A stretch of DNA of 11,451 bases from Christensenella sp. UBA1782 (GTDB taxonomy: Bacteria; Bacillota; Clostridia; Christensenellales; DTU072), in contig DCGI01000104.1 in the NCBI GenBank assembly GCA_002315475.1, positions 25,149-36,599 on the forward strand, given 5' to 3'. Positions 1 to 6,124 of the stretch are shown here, one piece after another. Below the pieces are notes generated by a model. It was not told where the DNA came from. It saw nothing but the letters and a program-made list of their open reading frames with translations, and made no database searches. The position numbers and the translations under genes are program-made. How positions within the stretch are numbered: the stretch's first letter is position 1; the number at the start of each line of letters is the position of its first letter.

Positions 1-33
1 CCCGACGCCCCCGCCCCGCCCCCGCCTCGAACC
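1..33. other. C-rich low-complexity tract at window edge
   Basis: Bases 1-33 are almost only C and G on the plus strand, with short CGCCCC-type iterations. This contrasts sharply with the AT-richer sequence that follows. It lies beyond the terminator of the adjacent gene pair and holds no open frame that I would call. It may be the edge of a dispersed intergenic repeat cut by the window boundary. Confidence 0.4.
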
Positions 34-48
34 TGACTTTATCCCATG

Positions 49-78
49 AAAAAAAGAGGAAGTCCCCTTCCCCTTTTT
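49..78 (-). terminator. Intrinsic terminator of the SPFH-like/helical protein operon
   Basis: Arms at 51-61 and 68-78 pair over 11 bp with one G-U pair when read on the minus strand, around a 6-nt loop. The minus-strand RNA then runs into a T-tract formed by the A-run at 49-55. It lies about 80 nt downstream of the stop of the 161-520 gene and fits the end of that transcription unit. Confidence 0.7.
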
Positions 79-160
79 ACTGTTTCTCCGCCTTCGGTAA
101 ATTTCTTCCGGTCGTAACTCAAAAATCTTTCTAACGAAACGATGTAAAAGATTCTGAACA

Positions 161-520
161 CTATTGATTGGAAAACTTAATAAACTCCGTAATGCAATCC
201 TTTATTTCGTCAATTTTCTTTTCAAGAACGGCAATTTCCGCGATGTGCGAATAATTTTCGATTAAAAACCGTATCGCTGTATTAAATTTCTCCTTGATTG
301 GGAAATAATCCCCGTCTCCTCGAACGATGACGGATTCCAAATCGTCATACTTTTTTTGCAACGCACCGACGAATTTTTCAACGTCCTTAAACGCAATGGT
401 ATAGTGCTGCTTATGGTTGTTTATCAGTGCAATCAACTGTTTAACCGTTAGCATCATATCCGTCTTTATTTGATTATTAACGTCGGGCGTGGATAGAATC
501 TTCCTTTTGAAAATAGACAT
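161..520 (-). CDS. Small helical protein of unknown function
   Basis: A 119-residue protein that I do not recognise. It is rich in Lys, Glu and Ile. It looks almost entirely helical, with heptad-like hydrophobic spacing at about residues 22-62 and 75-118, which could form coiled coils. I see no signal peptide, membrane segment or cysteine motif. The ATG at 518-520 has only a weak upstream GGAG, ten nucleotides away, inside the 17-nt gap after the preceding gene. Translation is therefore probably coupled to the SPFH-like gene that ends at 538. Shared transcription suggests a partner of that protein, perhaps an adaptor, but that is only inferred from position. Confidence 0.6.
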   Translation of the reverse strand: MSIFKRKILSTPDVNNQIKTDMMLTVKQLIALINNHKQHYTIAFKDVEKFVGALQKKYDDLESVIVRGDGDYFPIKEKFNTAIRFLIENYSHIAEIAVLEKKIDEIKDCITEFIKFSNQ

Positions 521-537
521 ATTTCTTACACTCCGTC

Positions 538-1146
538 CTACTTTTTTCTTATAAAAATGTTATAAAACGTTTTTTGACTCCGAACACCGATACCCAATTT
601 TTTGACATCGGAATCATCGGCTTGCAATTCGTCAAACAACTTTTTCGTCAGAGTTTCGGCGTTTGCATTTAATACCGATTCATCAAATCTTCTTCCGTTA
701 GGGAGCGTCTCGGTTAAGATTCTGCCGCCAACGCTTTCCATAATGCTTTTTATCCTATCTTGAAGGGTTTCGATCGTAACCTCTGCGCAAATCGGAAAGG
801 ATTCTAAGAACCGTCTCGGATTCTCGATGTCAAACTCCAGCTCGCCATGAGAACCGACGGTGAAATCTTCCTCTTTCTCGCTCACCAATATTTTATTATA
901 TCCCCACTTAACGATAGGAAGTCCCTTCATTCGAACAAAAGCAACGCGAATGATATGTCCTTTTCCGTATTCCTTAAAAAGGTCAACCTTCTCGCTGGAA
1001 TCGTATTGCGCATTGATTTTCCCGTCGTCAATAATAAAAGCTCGATACTGATGAGGAACGGCAAGCGTCGTTGTTCTGTCAATCGTATACTTGTCGGTTA
1101 CCGAAACAATAACGTCTACCGAGTCATTACATAAAGCAATATTCAT
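538..1146 (-). CDS. SPFH/band-7-like domain protein
   Basis: A 202-residue protein. The start at 1146 (MNIALCND) is preferred over a longer frame opening at 1185 because an AGGAG lies seven bases before it, and the promoter leaves little room for the longer start. The layout resembles the SPFH core seen in bacterial YdjI-like proteins: an early VPHQYRAFIIDDGKI strand pair, a central KWG turn, then VGSHGELEFDIENPRRFLE, matching the family's 'G-x-y-s-f-r-I-x-D-P-x-x-F' segment. After that come an amphipathic helix and a second half ending in 'LGIGVRS'. It has no transmembrane anchor and no C-terminal zinc ribbon, unlike many relatives. SPFH proteins scaffold membrane or oligomeric assemblies; the role here is unknown. 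The family call is from motif memory and is moderate. Confidence 0.5.
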   Translation of the reverse strand: MNIALCNDSVDVIVSVTDKYTIDRTTTLAVPHQYRAFIIDDGKINAQYDSSEKVDLFKEYGKGHIIRVAFVRMKGLPIVKWGYNKILVSEKEEDFTVGSHGELEFDIENPRRFLESFPICAEVTIETLQDRIKSIMESVGGRILTETLPNGRRFDESVLNANAETLTKKLFDELQADDSDVKKLGIGVRSQKTFYNIFIRKK

Positions 1147-1190
1147 TTTGTTTTCTCCTGTATAAGAATAATTATTGATATACATATAAT

Positions 1191-1219
1191 ATCATATCCG
1201 AAAAAGGAAATCAATGCAA
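1191..1219 (-). promoter_or_regulatory. Sigma-A-type promoter for the SPFH-like operon
   Basis: Read on the minus strand, TTGCAT (1214-1219) is followed by a 17-bp spacer and TATGAT (1191-1196), about 45 nt before the ATG at 1146. The -10 matches 5 of 6 consensus bases and the -35 is weaker. Confidence 0.5.
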
Positions 1220-1474
1220 AAAAGAAAAATCTTGTTGTTTTGACTAAAAAAATCGAACTTTTTTCAAACGAATATTCCGCATACCTAAGGAATCTGTTTG
1301 AAGCAAGACAAAAGCTATTTGGCAAGAATGTGTTTCAAAAAAATGCCGTAACCGACTTTTCCATTCTTTCCACCCCGTAAGGAATTACCGCGGTTTGTTC
1401 TTCCAACCGCGGTACGTGTTTTTTTATCGATTGGCTTTTGTTATCCATGCCATTCTTCTTTTCCGCTCTTTCTT
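1220..1474. other. Intergenic stretch without a supported gene
   Basis: With the promoter above, 1147-1474 is a 328-nt gap. A 60-codon minus frame over 1143-1325 has no Shine-Dalgarno site, low-complexity Phe/Ile composition, and overlaps the promoter, so I do not call it. The only strong element is the plus-strand terminator at 1386-1426. No protein is visible on the plus strand ahead of that terminator. Confidence 0.5.
1386..1426 (+). terminator. Orphan plus-strand intrinsic terminator
   Basis: A perfect 10-bp stem (TACCGCGGTT at 1386-1395 with AACCGCGGTA at 1405-1414) with a 9-nt loop, followed on the plus strand by CGTG and a run of seven Ts. On the minus strand no T-tract follows, so it is oriented against the flanking genes. 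No plus-strand gene ends here. Confidence 0.65.
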
Positions 1475-2491
1475 TTATCCATCAAACGCATGGAGTGCCG
1501 TTAACAAGAATTGACGATATTCCTCTCGCACGTTTTCGGGCGAAACAATACGAATCCTTTCACCAAACGTAGCCACCCACGCAAAAAAAGTCGGACTTAT
1601 TTGCACTTCGGCACGAATCAAAAGGGTGTGTTCGTCTTTTACTTCTATTTTTATGGCGTTTTTCCCGAACTTATCGAAGAAGTATTCCAGAACGGCAGAC
1701 GAATACGCAGTCTCAAAAACGATTTTTTCGCTTTTGCCGGTGAACATGCCGAAAAGTGTCTGTTTATGCTTTTGAAAATCGGTATCAATCTTGTACGGCG
1801 GGGGCGAAACGGCATCGGGCAGAACGGTTACTTTCTCCATTTTGTCAATACGATACTGCGTTATGTTATCATGGTTATCGTGGTAACCGATCAAATAATA
1901 TTTGTTATCGTTTAAGCATGTGGCGACAGGATTGATAATATACTTTTTTTCTATTTTGGGAGCCTGTTTTTCGGTTCTTCGCATCCTCTTTTGGTGAATG
2001 TCATAATCAAAATAGAAAAAGGATATTTTCTTGCCTTCGATAATCGCCGTCGTTATTTCCTCGACAGAATAATAGATTTTTTCATTGATGCTCTTGACGT
2101 TCCCGAACCGCACGATGTTCCGTCGTAACACTTCCCCTTTCTCGCTTCCGGCAAGTAACGCTATCTTTTGCAAAAGCTCTTTCGATTTGGCTTCGGTAAT
2201 AAAACTCGCCCCCTGTACGGCATCCATTAAAATCTGTACTTCGGGGTTGTCGAAGGTACGATGAACAACAAAATATTCGTTACTTTGCCCCCTACGGGAA
2301 AGTACCTCGTACCCATATTGATTCAAAGCGTCTATATCGGAATACAAGGTCTTTCGATCGACCGGAATACCCGATGCACGCAATCGTTTCATCAGTTCTA
2401 CCGAGGTCATCGGGTGTTCTTCGTCGGAACTTCTAAACAGGATTTCCCATACCTTCAACAATCTGATTTTTCGTATGCTGTCCGTTATCAT
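1475..2491 (-). CDS. WYL-domain transcriptional regulator with N-terminal HTH
   Basis: A 338-residue DNA-binding regulator. Residues 1-70 form a winged helix-turn-helix of the HTH_11/DeoR type: 'TSVELMKRLRASGIPVDRKTLYSDIDALNQYGYEV', shown here in part, carries the typical 'R-K-T-x-Y-x-D-I-x-x-L' recognition helix. The second half (about 135-225) is a WYL domain, seen as 'KYYLIGYHDNHDNITQYRID', with the conserved Tyr-Leu-Ile-Gly-Tyr strand and Arg-Ile-Asp. A WCX-like C-terminal extension follows. WYL domains bind nucleic acid or nucleotide-like ligands and often control stress, DNA-repair or defence genes. The ATG at 2491 is chosen because an AGGTGG precedes it; an in-frame GTG at 2497 lies inside that ribosome-binding site. 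The gene has its own promoter and no obvious operon partner, so its target is unknown. Confidence 0.88.
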   Translation of the reverse strand: MITDSIRKIRLLKVWEILFRSSDEEHPMTSVELMKRLRASGIPVDRKTLYSDIDALNQYGYEVLSRRGQSNEYFVVHRTFDNPEVQILMDAVQGASFITEAKSKELLQKIALLAGSEKGEVLRRNIVRFGNVKSINEKIYYSVEEITTAIIEGKKISFFYFDYDIHQKRMRRTEKQAPKIEKKYIINPVATCLNDNKYYLIGYHDNHDNITQYRIDKMEKVTVLPDAVSPPPYKIDTDFQKHKQTLFGMFTGKSEKIVFETAYSSAVLEYFFDKFGKNAIKIEVKDEHTLLIRAEVQISPTFFAWVATFGERIRIVSPENVREEYRQFLLTALHAFDG

Positions 2492-2506
2492 ATCCACCTC
2501 AAAAGT

Positions 2507-2535
2507 ATTATATCAAAAAGCCGTAAACGAAACAA
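2507..2535 (-). promoter_or_regulatory. Promoter of the WYL regulator gene
   Basis: Minus-strand TTGTTT (2530-2535), a 17-bp spacer and a perfect TATAAT (2507-2512). The -10 lies only about 15 nt from the ATG at 2491, so the 5' leader should be very short. The site sits just downstream of the acetyltransferase stop codon, so the regulator is probably transcribed independently. Confidence 0.55.
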
Positions 2536-2552
2536 GTCGAAAAGCCGAATAC

Positions 2553-3026
2553 TTACTCGTTTTTACCTAAATTTTGCAGAGTATCGCCGGCAATACGATA
2601 TACCGTCCACTCGTCCATCGGTACCGCACCCATTCTGCGATAAAAATCGATGCTCGGCTTGTTCCAATCCAAACACCACCATTCCAAACGTCCGCACCCC
2701 CTTTCTACGGCGATACGGGCCAGCTCGGTCAAAAGACCTTTTCCGTACCCCTTTCCCCGATAAGCGGGCTTCACGAATAAATCTTCCAAATATAAGCCCG
2801 CCCGTCCCAAGAAGGTAGAAAAATTATGAAAAAACAATGCGAATCCGACGTTTTCTTTTCCTTCCCGAGCGAATAGAACTTCAGCTTTCTTTTCGTCGAA
2901 CAACCAATGTTCCAGCGTCTTTTCGTCGGCGACCACTTGCTCTTCCATTTTCTCGTACGCCGCCAGTTCTCGAATAAAGGAAAGAATTTCTTTCGTATCC
3001 TCACGTTCGGCAAATACATATTCCAT
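2553..3026 (-). CDS. GNAT N-acetyltransferase, spermidine/diamine acetyltransferase type
   Basis: A 157-residue single-domain GNAT enzyme, the usual length for the family. The acetyl-CoA pyrophosphate loop is R90-G-K-G-Y-G95, matching R/Q-x-x-G-x-G/A, and is preceded by the strand 'LYLEDLFVKPAYRG'. The segment 'LAAYEKMEEQV' near residues 21-31 and the C-terminal 'WNKPSIDFYRRMGA' are typical of SSAT-like (SAT1/PaiA-type) acetyltransferases, which transfer acetyl from acetyl-CoA to polyamines, thialysine or related amines. Substrate cannot be fixed from sequence. The protein is cytosolic, with no signal peptide. The start is supported by AAGGAG six nucleotides upstream. It stands alone, with a TATAAT-like box at 3051-3056 but no clear -35. 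Confidence 0.85.
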   Translation of the reverse strand: MEYVFAEREDTKEILSFIRELAAYEKMEEQVVADEKTLEHWLFDEKKAEVLFAREGKENVGFALFFHNFSTFLGRAGLYLEDLFVKPAYRGKGYGKGLLTELARIAVERGCGRLEWWCLDWNKPSIDFYRRMGAVPMDEWTVYRIAGDTLQNLGKNE

Positions 3027-3101
3027 AGCTGCTCCTTATATAGAAATGCGATTATAGTATCCTTTTAATTTAATTTTTGTTTCCTAAACTAATCTTTTCT
3101 A

Positions 3102-4082
3102 TTACTTAAATAAAAAGTTGCAGATTTTTTGCGTTTCGTTTTTTTCTTCCATACATTCCACCGAAAAAGGAAATCTCTCAATCAAGTCTTCCGCTCTTTG
3201 TACGATGTCGTCCACCGTTAAGAGGGGGGAATCTATGCGACAACTAACGCTTTTTTTGTGCTTTTGCAAGATCTCTTTTTTGAACAGTTTGTCAAATTCC
3301 GACAAAGACGATACGTAGAGATTTTGACGGGTAAAGAAGTTATACTCGTTCGAGCGACAGATGGGCAGGGTATGGTGAATTTCATGGTCAAGTTCTATAT
3401 CCGCCGTTGTCAAGTTCAAGTAGTCGTGAGCGATAAACCCTTGATCGGAAAGACCGATATTCCAGGTAACATCCAAATGGTAGGGTTTTCCGTCTATCTT
3501 TACAATGTTCCATGCGTGATCCTCGCCCGTTTTTTTACTTACCCCTTCCACCACGATACACAAAATATCCAGCTGATTCAAAAGGAATTTTGTAGCTTTT
3601 GCGATACCTTCACAGACGGCGTTTTTATAGAGCAAAGGTCCGACAATGGTATTATTCTTAACCATAAGTTCCTCGTTCCCTGCCATTTTTTCATCGTAAA
3701 GGATGTTGCGAATAAACATATCGTGCAGCGAGATTTCCCGTTCGTACTCTGTTTTTCCCGTTATCTTTCCTTTGATTTCCGCTATAATTTTCAAGAGTTT
3801 TTCTTCGATTTTTTTCGTCAAATTTTGATCGAAAAAGTAATCCGTCAACAAGGTAAACGTGTCGTCGTCGTAACTGTAATTATAGAAAAACAGCTTCACA
3901 TAAAACAAATTCGGATTGTCTAAGTTAATAAATTGAATAATATCGGTTATTCTTTTCAAATCGACGCCCTTTCTCGGCACGACGATTTCTTTCTCCCAAT
4001 TCAAAAAGCCGTTATAGAACCCTCTGTATATCCGGCGTTCCGTTTCGTTTAAGCTCGAATAATAGTATCTGTCTTGAATCAC
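3102..4082 (-). CDS. Transglutaminase-superfamily domain protein
   Basis: A 326-residue protein. The core at about residues 110-225 carries the Cys-His-Asp triad of the transglutaminase/papain-like fold: C157 in 'NAVCEGIAKATKFLL', H189 in 'GEDHAWNIVKID' and D204 in 'YHLDVTWN'. The preceding 'LHDMFIRNILYD' matches the helix that leads into this domain. Bacterial members are usually thought to act as proteases or peptide hydrolases rather than cross-linkers. There is no signal peptide, so it appears cytoplasmic, unlike many secreted relatives. Flanks 1-105 and 230-326 match no domain I recognise. Translation starts at GTG (4080-4082), supported by GGAAGG six nucleotides upstream; no other nearby start is credible. 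It is preceded by its own promoter and by a bidirectional terminator. Confidence 0.8.
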   Translation of the reverse strand: MIQDRYYYSSLNETERRIYRGFYNGFLNWEKEIVVPRKGVDLKRITDIIQFINLDNPNLFYVKLFFYNYSYDDDTFTLLTDYFFDQNLTKKIEEKLLKIIAEIKGKITGKTEYEREISLHDMFIRNILYDEKMAGNEELMVKNNTIVGPLLYKNAVCEGIAKATKFLLNQLDILCIVVEGVSKKTGEDHAWNIVKIDGKPYHLDVTWNIGLSDQGFIAHDYLNLTTADIELDHEIHHTLPICRSNEYNFFTRQNLYVSSLSEFDKLFKKEILQKHKKSVSCRIDSPLLTVDDIVQRAEDLIERFPFSVECMEEKNETQKICNFLFK

Positions 4083-4103
4083 GCCTTACCTTCCTTTTCT
4101 ATC

Positions 4104-4132
4104 ATGTTATGGTATTTTTCTTTTCTTGTCAA
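4104..4132 (-). promoter_or_regulatory. Promoter of the transglutaminase-like gene
   Basis: Minus-strand TTGACA (4127-4132), a 17-bp spacer and TAACAT (4104-4109), about 20 nt before the GTG start. The -35 is perfect and the -10 matches 4 of 6. Confidence 0.5.
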
Positions 4133-4170
4133 GTCAAAAAATTATGTTTTTAATATTTTCTTTTTCCTAT

Positions 4171-4207
4171 AAAAAATGCTATAAGGTTTCTTTCTTATAG
4201 CATTTTT
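4171..4207 (-). terminator. Bidirectional A/T-flanked hairpin terminator
   Basis: A perfect 14-bp stem (4172-4185 with 4194-4207) and an 8-nt loop. The arms are A-rich on one side and T-rich on the other, so a T-run follows the stem in both orientations. It most plausibly ends the minus-strand unit that starts at the promoter at 4758-4785, before the transglutaminase-like gene's promoter begins. Confidence 0.7.
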
Positions 4208-4237
4208 CATAAATAAATAAATTGTTCGCCTTTGCCG

Positions 4238-4382
4238 TCATAAGTCGATTTCTTCCGAAGCCACGATTGCTTCTAAGTATTTTTTTTAACTACGCTATAC
4301 TTCTCTACAAAGTTTCGTGTGCTTGTTGAATTTGTTCTGTGGTTTTCCCCGGACAGACGGCTTTTCTCAAAAATGCTTGCAT
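4238..4382 (-). pseudogene. 25-codon coupled ORF, possibly a frameshifted small gene
   Basis: An ATG at 4382 follows AAGGAG, which overlaps the stop of the preceding gene (gap 8 nt), so initiation is well supported. The frame gives MQAFLRKAVCPGKTTEQIQQ plus AHETL and stops at 4305. Beyond the stop, two changes of frame would extend it coherently: EKYSVVKK in one frame, then, past a run of eight As, KYLEAIVASEEIDL ending at TGA 4238-4240. Lys/Glu-rich codons continue across the breaks, which suggests a decayed gene rather than random sequence. It could equally be a true 25-residue peptide. I do not recognise a family. It fills most of the 308-nt gap at 4083-4390. Confidence 0.35.
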
Positions 4383-4390
4383 TTTTCTCC

Positions 4391-4720
4391 TTATGCAACG
4401 ACTCTTTTGTTTTGTTTGGAACGTTTCTTTTCCATGTTTTTACGAAATTTCATGTTTAAGGGCAAAACGGTTACTAAATAATTTTCCACAAAAATAAAGA
4501 CTTGATCCCCGTACAAGCGAAGTTCTCGATCGGGGTATTCCTCCGGTTTATCGCTTTTCAGCAAATGATTTCGCATCGCACCGGTTAATTCATCCAGACA
4601 AAAACCGTTTTCATAGGCATCCATAGCAATTCTTTCCATTCTCCCCAAACTTTTAATACACATTCTCTCCTTTATACGCTCTCTGGCGTGTTGTGTAACA
4701 ATGATTTCTACCGTATTCAT
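4391..4720 (-). CDS. Small conserved-looking protein of unknown function
   Basis: A 109-residue basic protein beginning MNTVEIIVTQHARERIKERM, followed by 'RIAMDAYENG', a variable middle, 'LRLYGDQVFIFVENYLVTVLPL' (partly quoted) and a Lys/Arg-rich tail. This pattern recalls small Clostridia and phage-associated hypothetical proteins with an N-terminal 'H-A-x-x-R-x-x-E-R' and a C-terminal beta hairpin, a fold vaguely like RelE/ParE toxins. That similarity is weak, and I assign no function. The start at 4720 has a strong GAGGAGG eight bases upstream. A longer frame to 4792 is rejected because the likely promoter, at 4758-4785, lies inside it. The 25-codon ORF downstream is translationally coupled. 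Confidence 0.7.
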   Translation of the reverse strand: MNTVEIIVTQHARERIKERMCIKSLGRMERIAMDAYENGFCLDELTGAMRNHLLKSDKPEEYPDRELRLYGDQVFIFVENYLVTVLPLNMKFRKNMEKKRSKQNKRVVA

Positions 4721-4757
4721 ATTTTCCTCCTCTGATTCTTTTCGGAATCCTACTCTA

Positions 4758-4785
4758 ATAATACCATACGAAAAAGGATTGTCAA
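4758..4785 (-). promoter_or_regulatory. Sigma-A promoter of the 4391-4720 gene
   Basis: Minus-strand perfect TTGACA (4780-4785), a 16-bp spacer and TATTAT (4758-4763). Expected transcription start is near 4751, about 30 nt upstream of the ATG at 4720. Confidence 0.65.
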
Positions 4786-4805
4786 TACTCATTTTGCGCT
4801 ATGTT

Positions 4806-4836
4806 AAAAAAACCCGACATACTGCCGAGTTTTTTT
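4806..4836 (-). terminator. Intrinsic terminator of the aminotransferase-kinase-aldolase operon
   Basis: On the minus strand, AAAAAACTCGGC pairs with GTCGGGTTTTTT, including two G-U pairs that form only on this strand. The loop is short and a run of Ts follows. It lies about 26 nt downstream of the last aldolase stop, so it closes the operon. Confidence 0.8.
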
Positions 4837-4861
4837 GAAAAGGTCTTGTTTTTTTTGCGAA

Positions 4862-5509
4862 TTAGTAATTTATGAAATAATCAAAAAGTAATTCGTCCGA
4901 ATAGGTCGTCTGTCCCGTCAGCGAAAGCGTCATTCGTTTGACGTATTCGTAGGAGGACTGTTCCATGATGCGAATAATGGCAAACGCCTCGTCCATGTCG
5001 CGACCGGCACAAAATACACCGTGATTTGCCATAAAGCAGGCATTTCTGCCTTCCATAGCCGCTACCGTCCCCTTTTTCAATCCCTTGGTACCCGGCAAAC
5101 CGTATTTGCCGACGCGTGCTTCTCCGCCTACGAGTTTTTGCATTTCTTCACTCATGATGGGGAGCGGAATCCTCGCCGAAGCCAACATGGAACAATATAC
5201 GGGGTGGGAGTGAATGGTAGCGTTGATTTCGGGGCGAGAAAGTAAAACGGCGGCGTGTATTTTGCGTTCGCTCGTCGGCTTTTTTCCGTCCGACCATACC
5301 GAAGGATCGTCGATTTGTACGATCGGCATATCTTCGGGTTGTAATGCGATATAATCCAACCCCGTCGGCGTCACCAACATGTGATTGTCGTCTAAACGTA
5401 CGGCGGTATTACCCCACGTCCCTTGTACCAAATTTTCTTCCAAAAGCTTAACGCCGCTTTCTTTAATCACCTTGCGAAGTTGTTGTTCGGTTTCCTTTGT
5501 CCAGCTCAT
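4862..5509 (-). CDS. Class II aldolase/adducin family protein (fuculose-phosphate aldolase-like)
   Basis: A 215-residue protein, the typical length for L-fuculose-1-phosphate or L-ribulose-5-phosphate-type enzymes. The family cleaves a phosphorylated ketose or sugar acid to a C3 phosphate and an aldehyde using a zinc enediolate. All expected residues are visible: 'GTWGN' at 30-34 and 'VTPTGLDY' at 46-53 for the phosphate site, catalytic E81 in 'PTSERKIH', and zinc ligands H100 and H102 in 'IHSHP' and H163 in 'ANHGVF'. Substrate is not determinable. The start is supported by GGAGG eight bases upstream, inside the end of the preceding gene; the gap is 3 nt, so translation is coupled. It is the last gene of the operon, and the upstream kinase probably supplies its phosphorylated substrate. 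Confidence 0.88.
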   Translation of the reverse strand: MSWTKETEQQLRKVIKESGVKLLEENLVQGTWGNTAVRLDDNHMLVTPTGLDYIALQPEDMPIVQIDDPSVWSDGKKPTSERKIHAAVLLSRPEINATIHSHPVYCSMLASARIPLPIMSEEMQKLVGGEARVGKYGLPGTKGLKKGTVAAMEGRNACFMANHGVFCAGRDMDEAFAIIRIMEQSSYEYVKRMTLSLTGQTTYSDELLFDYFINY

Positions 5510-5512
5510 GGT

Positions 5513-6124
5513 TTATTCCTCCCTCTTCTGCAATTCTTCTTGATTGATTTTACTGTACTTCTTTTTATAGACGATCTGCATCAACTTGGCTTCGAAAATA
5601 TTGATTATCTTATTGCCACCCAGTACCGAACCGGCAACGAAGCACTTGGACGCTTTATCCAACACCATTACACAGGTAAAAGCTTCGTCCATCGTCCGTC
5701 CCGTCGTCACGCAACCTTCTCCTTTCAACAAACAAGAATTTCTGCCACGCAACGCTCTCAAAATACTGCGGACGTCCTTCTTTTTGGCAATTTTACAGGT
5801 AGGCCCTACGATTTGCGCCATGTCGTCCAAAACGGCGGGAATGGCTACCCCCTTTTTCGACACCGCATCCACCCATGCAGGATGAACGTGATACAAGGCT
5901 TTTATTTCCTTTTTCTTTTGATACACCGCAAAAAGAACGGCATATTCGCCTTCGCTTTTGTCGGTTACTTCCACAAAATCGTCTTCGCACAAATCCTCGA
6001 ACTTGGCACCCTCTTTCGTAGCGTAGACGACGCCGTCCTGCTTGAAGCTGACGATATCGCCTGCACCGCAAAACTTTTCTTCGGCAAGTTTTTTGGCGTA
6101 TTCCCGAATGCTTGCTATATTCAT
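5513..6124 (-). CDS. Second class II aldolase-like protein, zinc ligand missing
   Basis: A 203-residue class II aldolase/adducin homologue, clearly related to the next gene in the operon. It keeps the acid/base glutamate (E60 in 'SEGEYAVLF') and 'YHVHP' with H79 and H81. The third zinc histidine is replaced: the motif that reads 'ANHG' in the neighbour reads 'KGEG' here, placing E136 at that position. The N-terminal phosphate-binding segment is also altered ('FCGAGDIVSF'). It may therefore bind metal with a Glu ligand, catalyse a different step such as epimerisation or decarboxylation, or act as a non-catalytic partner subunit. The ATG overlaps the kinase stop by one base (TAATG), which implies tight coupling. 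The protein has no signal peptide or membrane segment. Confidence 0.8.
   Translation of the reverse strand: MNIASIREYAKKLAEEKFCGAGDIVSFKQDGVVYATKEGAKFEDLCEDDFVEVTDKSEGEYAVLFAVYQKKKEIKALYHVHPAWVDAVSKKGVAIPAVLDDMAQIVGPTCKIAKKKDVRSILRALRGRNSCLLKGEGCVTTGRTMDEAFTCVMVLDKASKCFVAGSVLGGNKIINIFEAKLMQIVYKKKYSKINQEELQKREE

Noticed and set aside
1..40. tRNA 3' part on the minus strand because of a GGTTCGAG-like T-loop
   Set aside because: The following bases are G-rich iterations that cannot form an acceptor stem, and no other tRNA arms are visible.
1143..1325. 60-codon minus-strand open frame upstream of the SPFH-like gene
   Set aside because: It has no ribosome-binding site and Phe/Ile low complexity. 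It overlaps the probable promoter and ends inside the start of the real gene.
3051..3056. TATAAT box before the acetyltransferase as a full promoter
   Set aside because: The -10 is good but no acceptable -35 stands 16-18 bp upstream. It is mentioned within the gene entry only.
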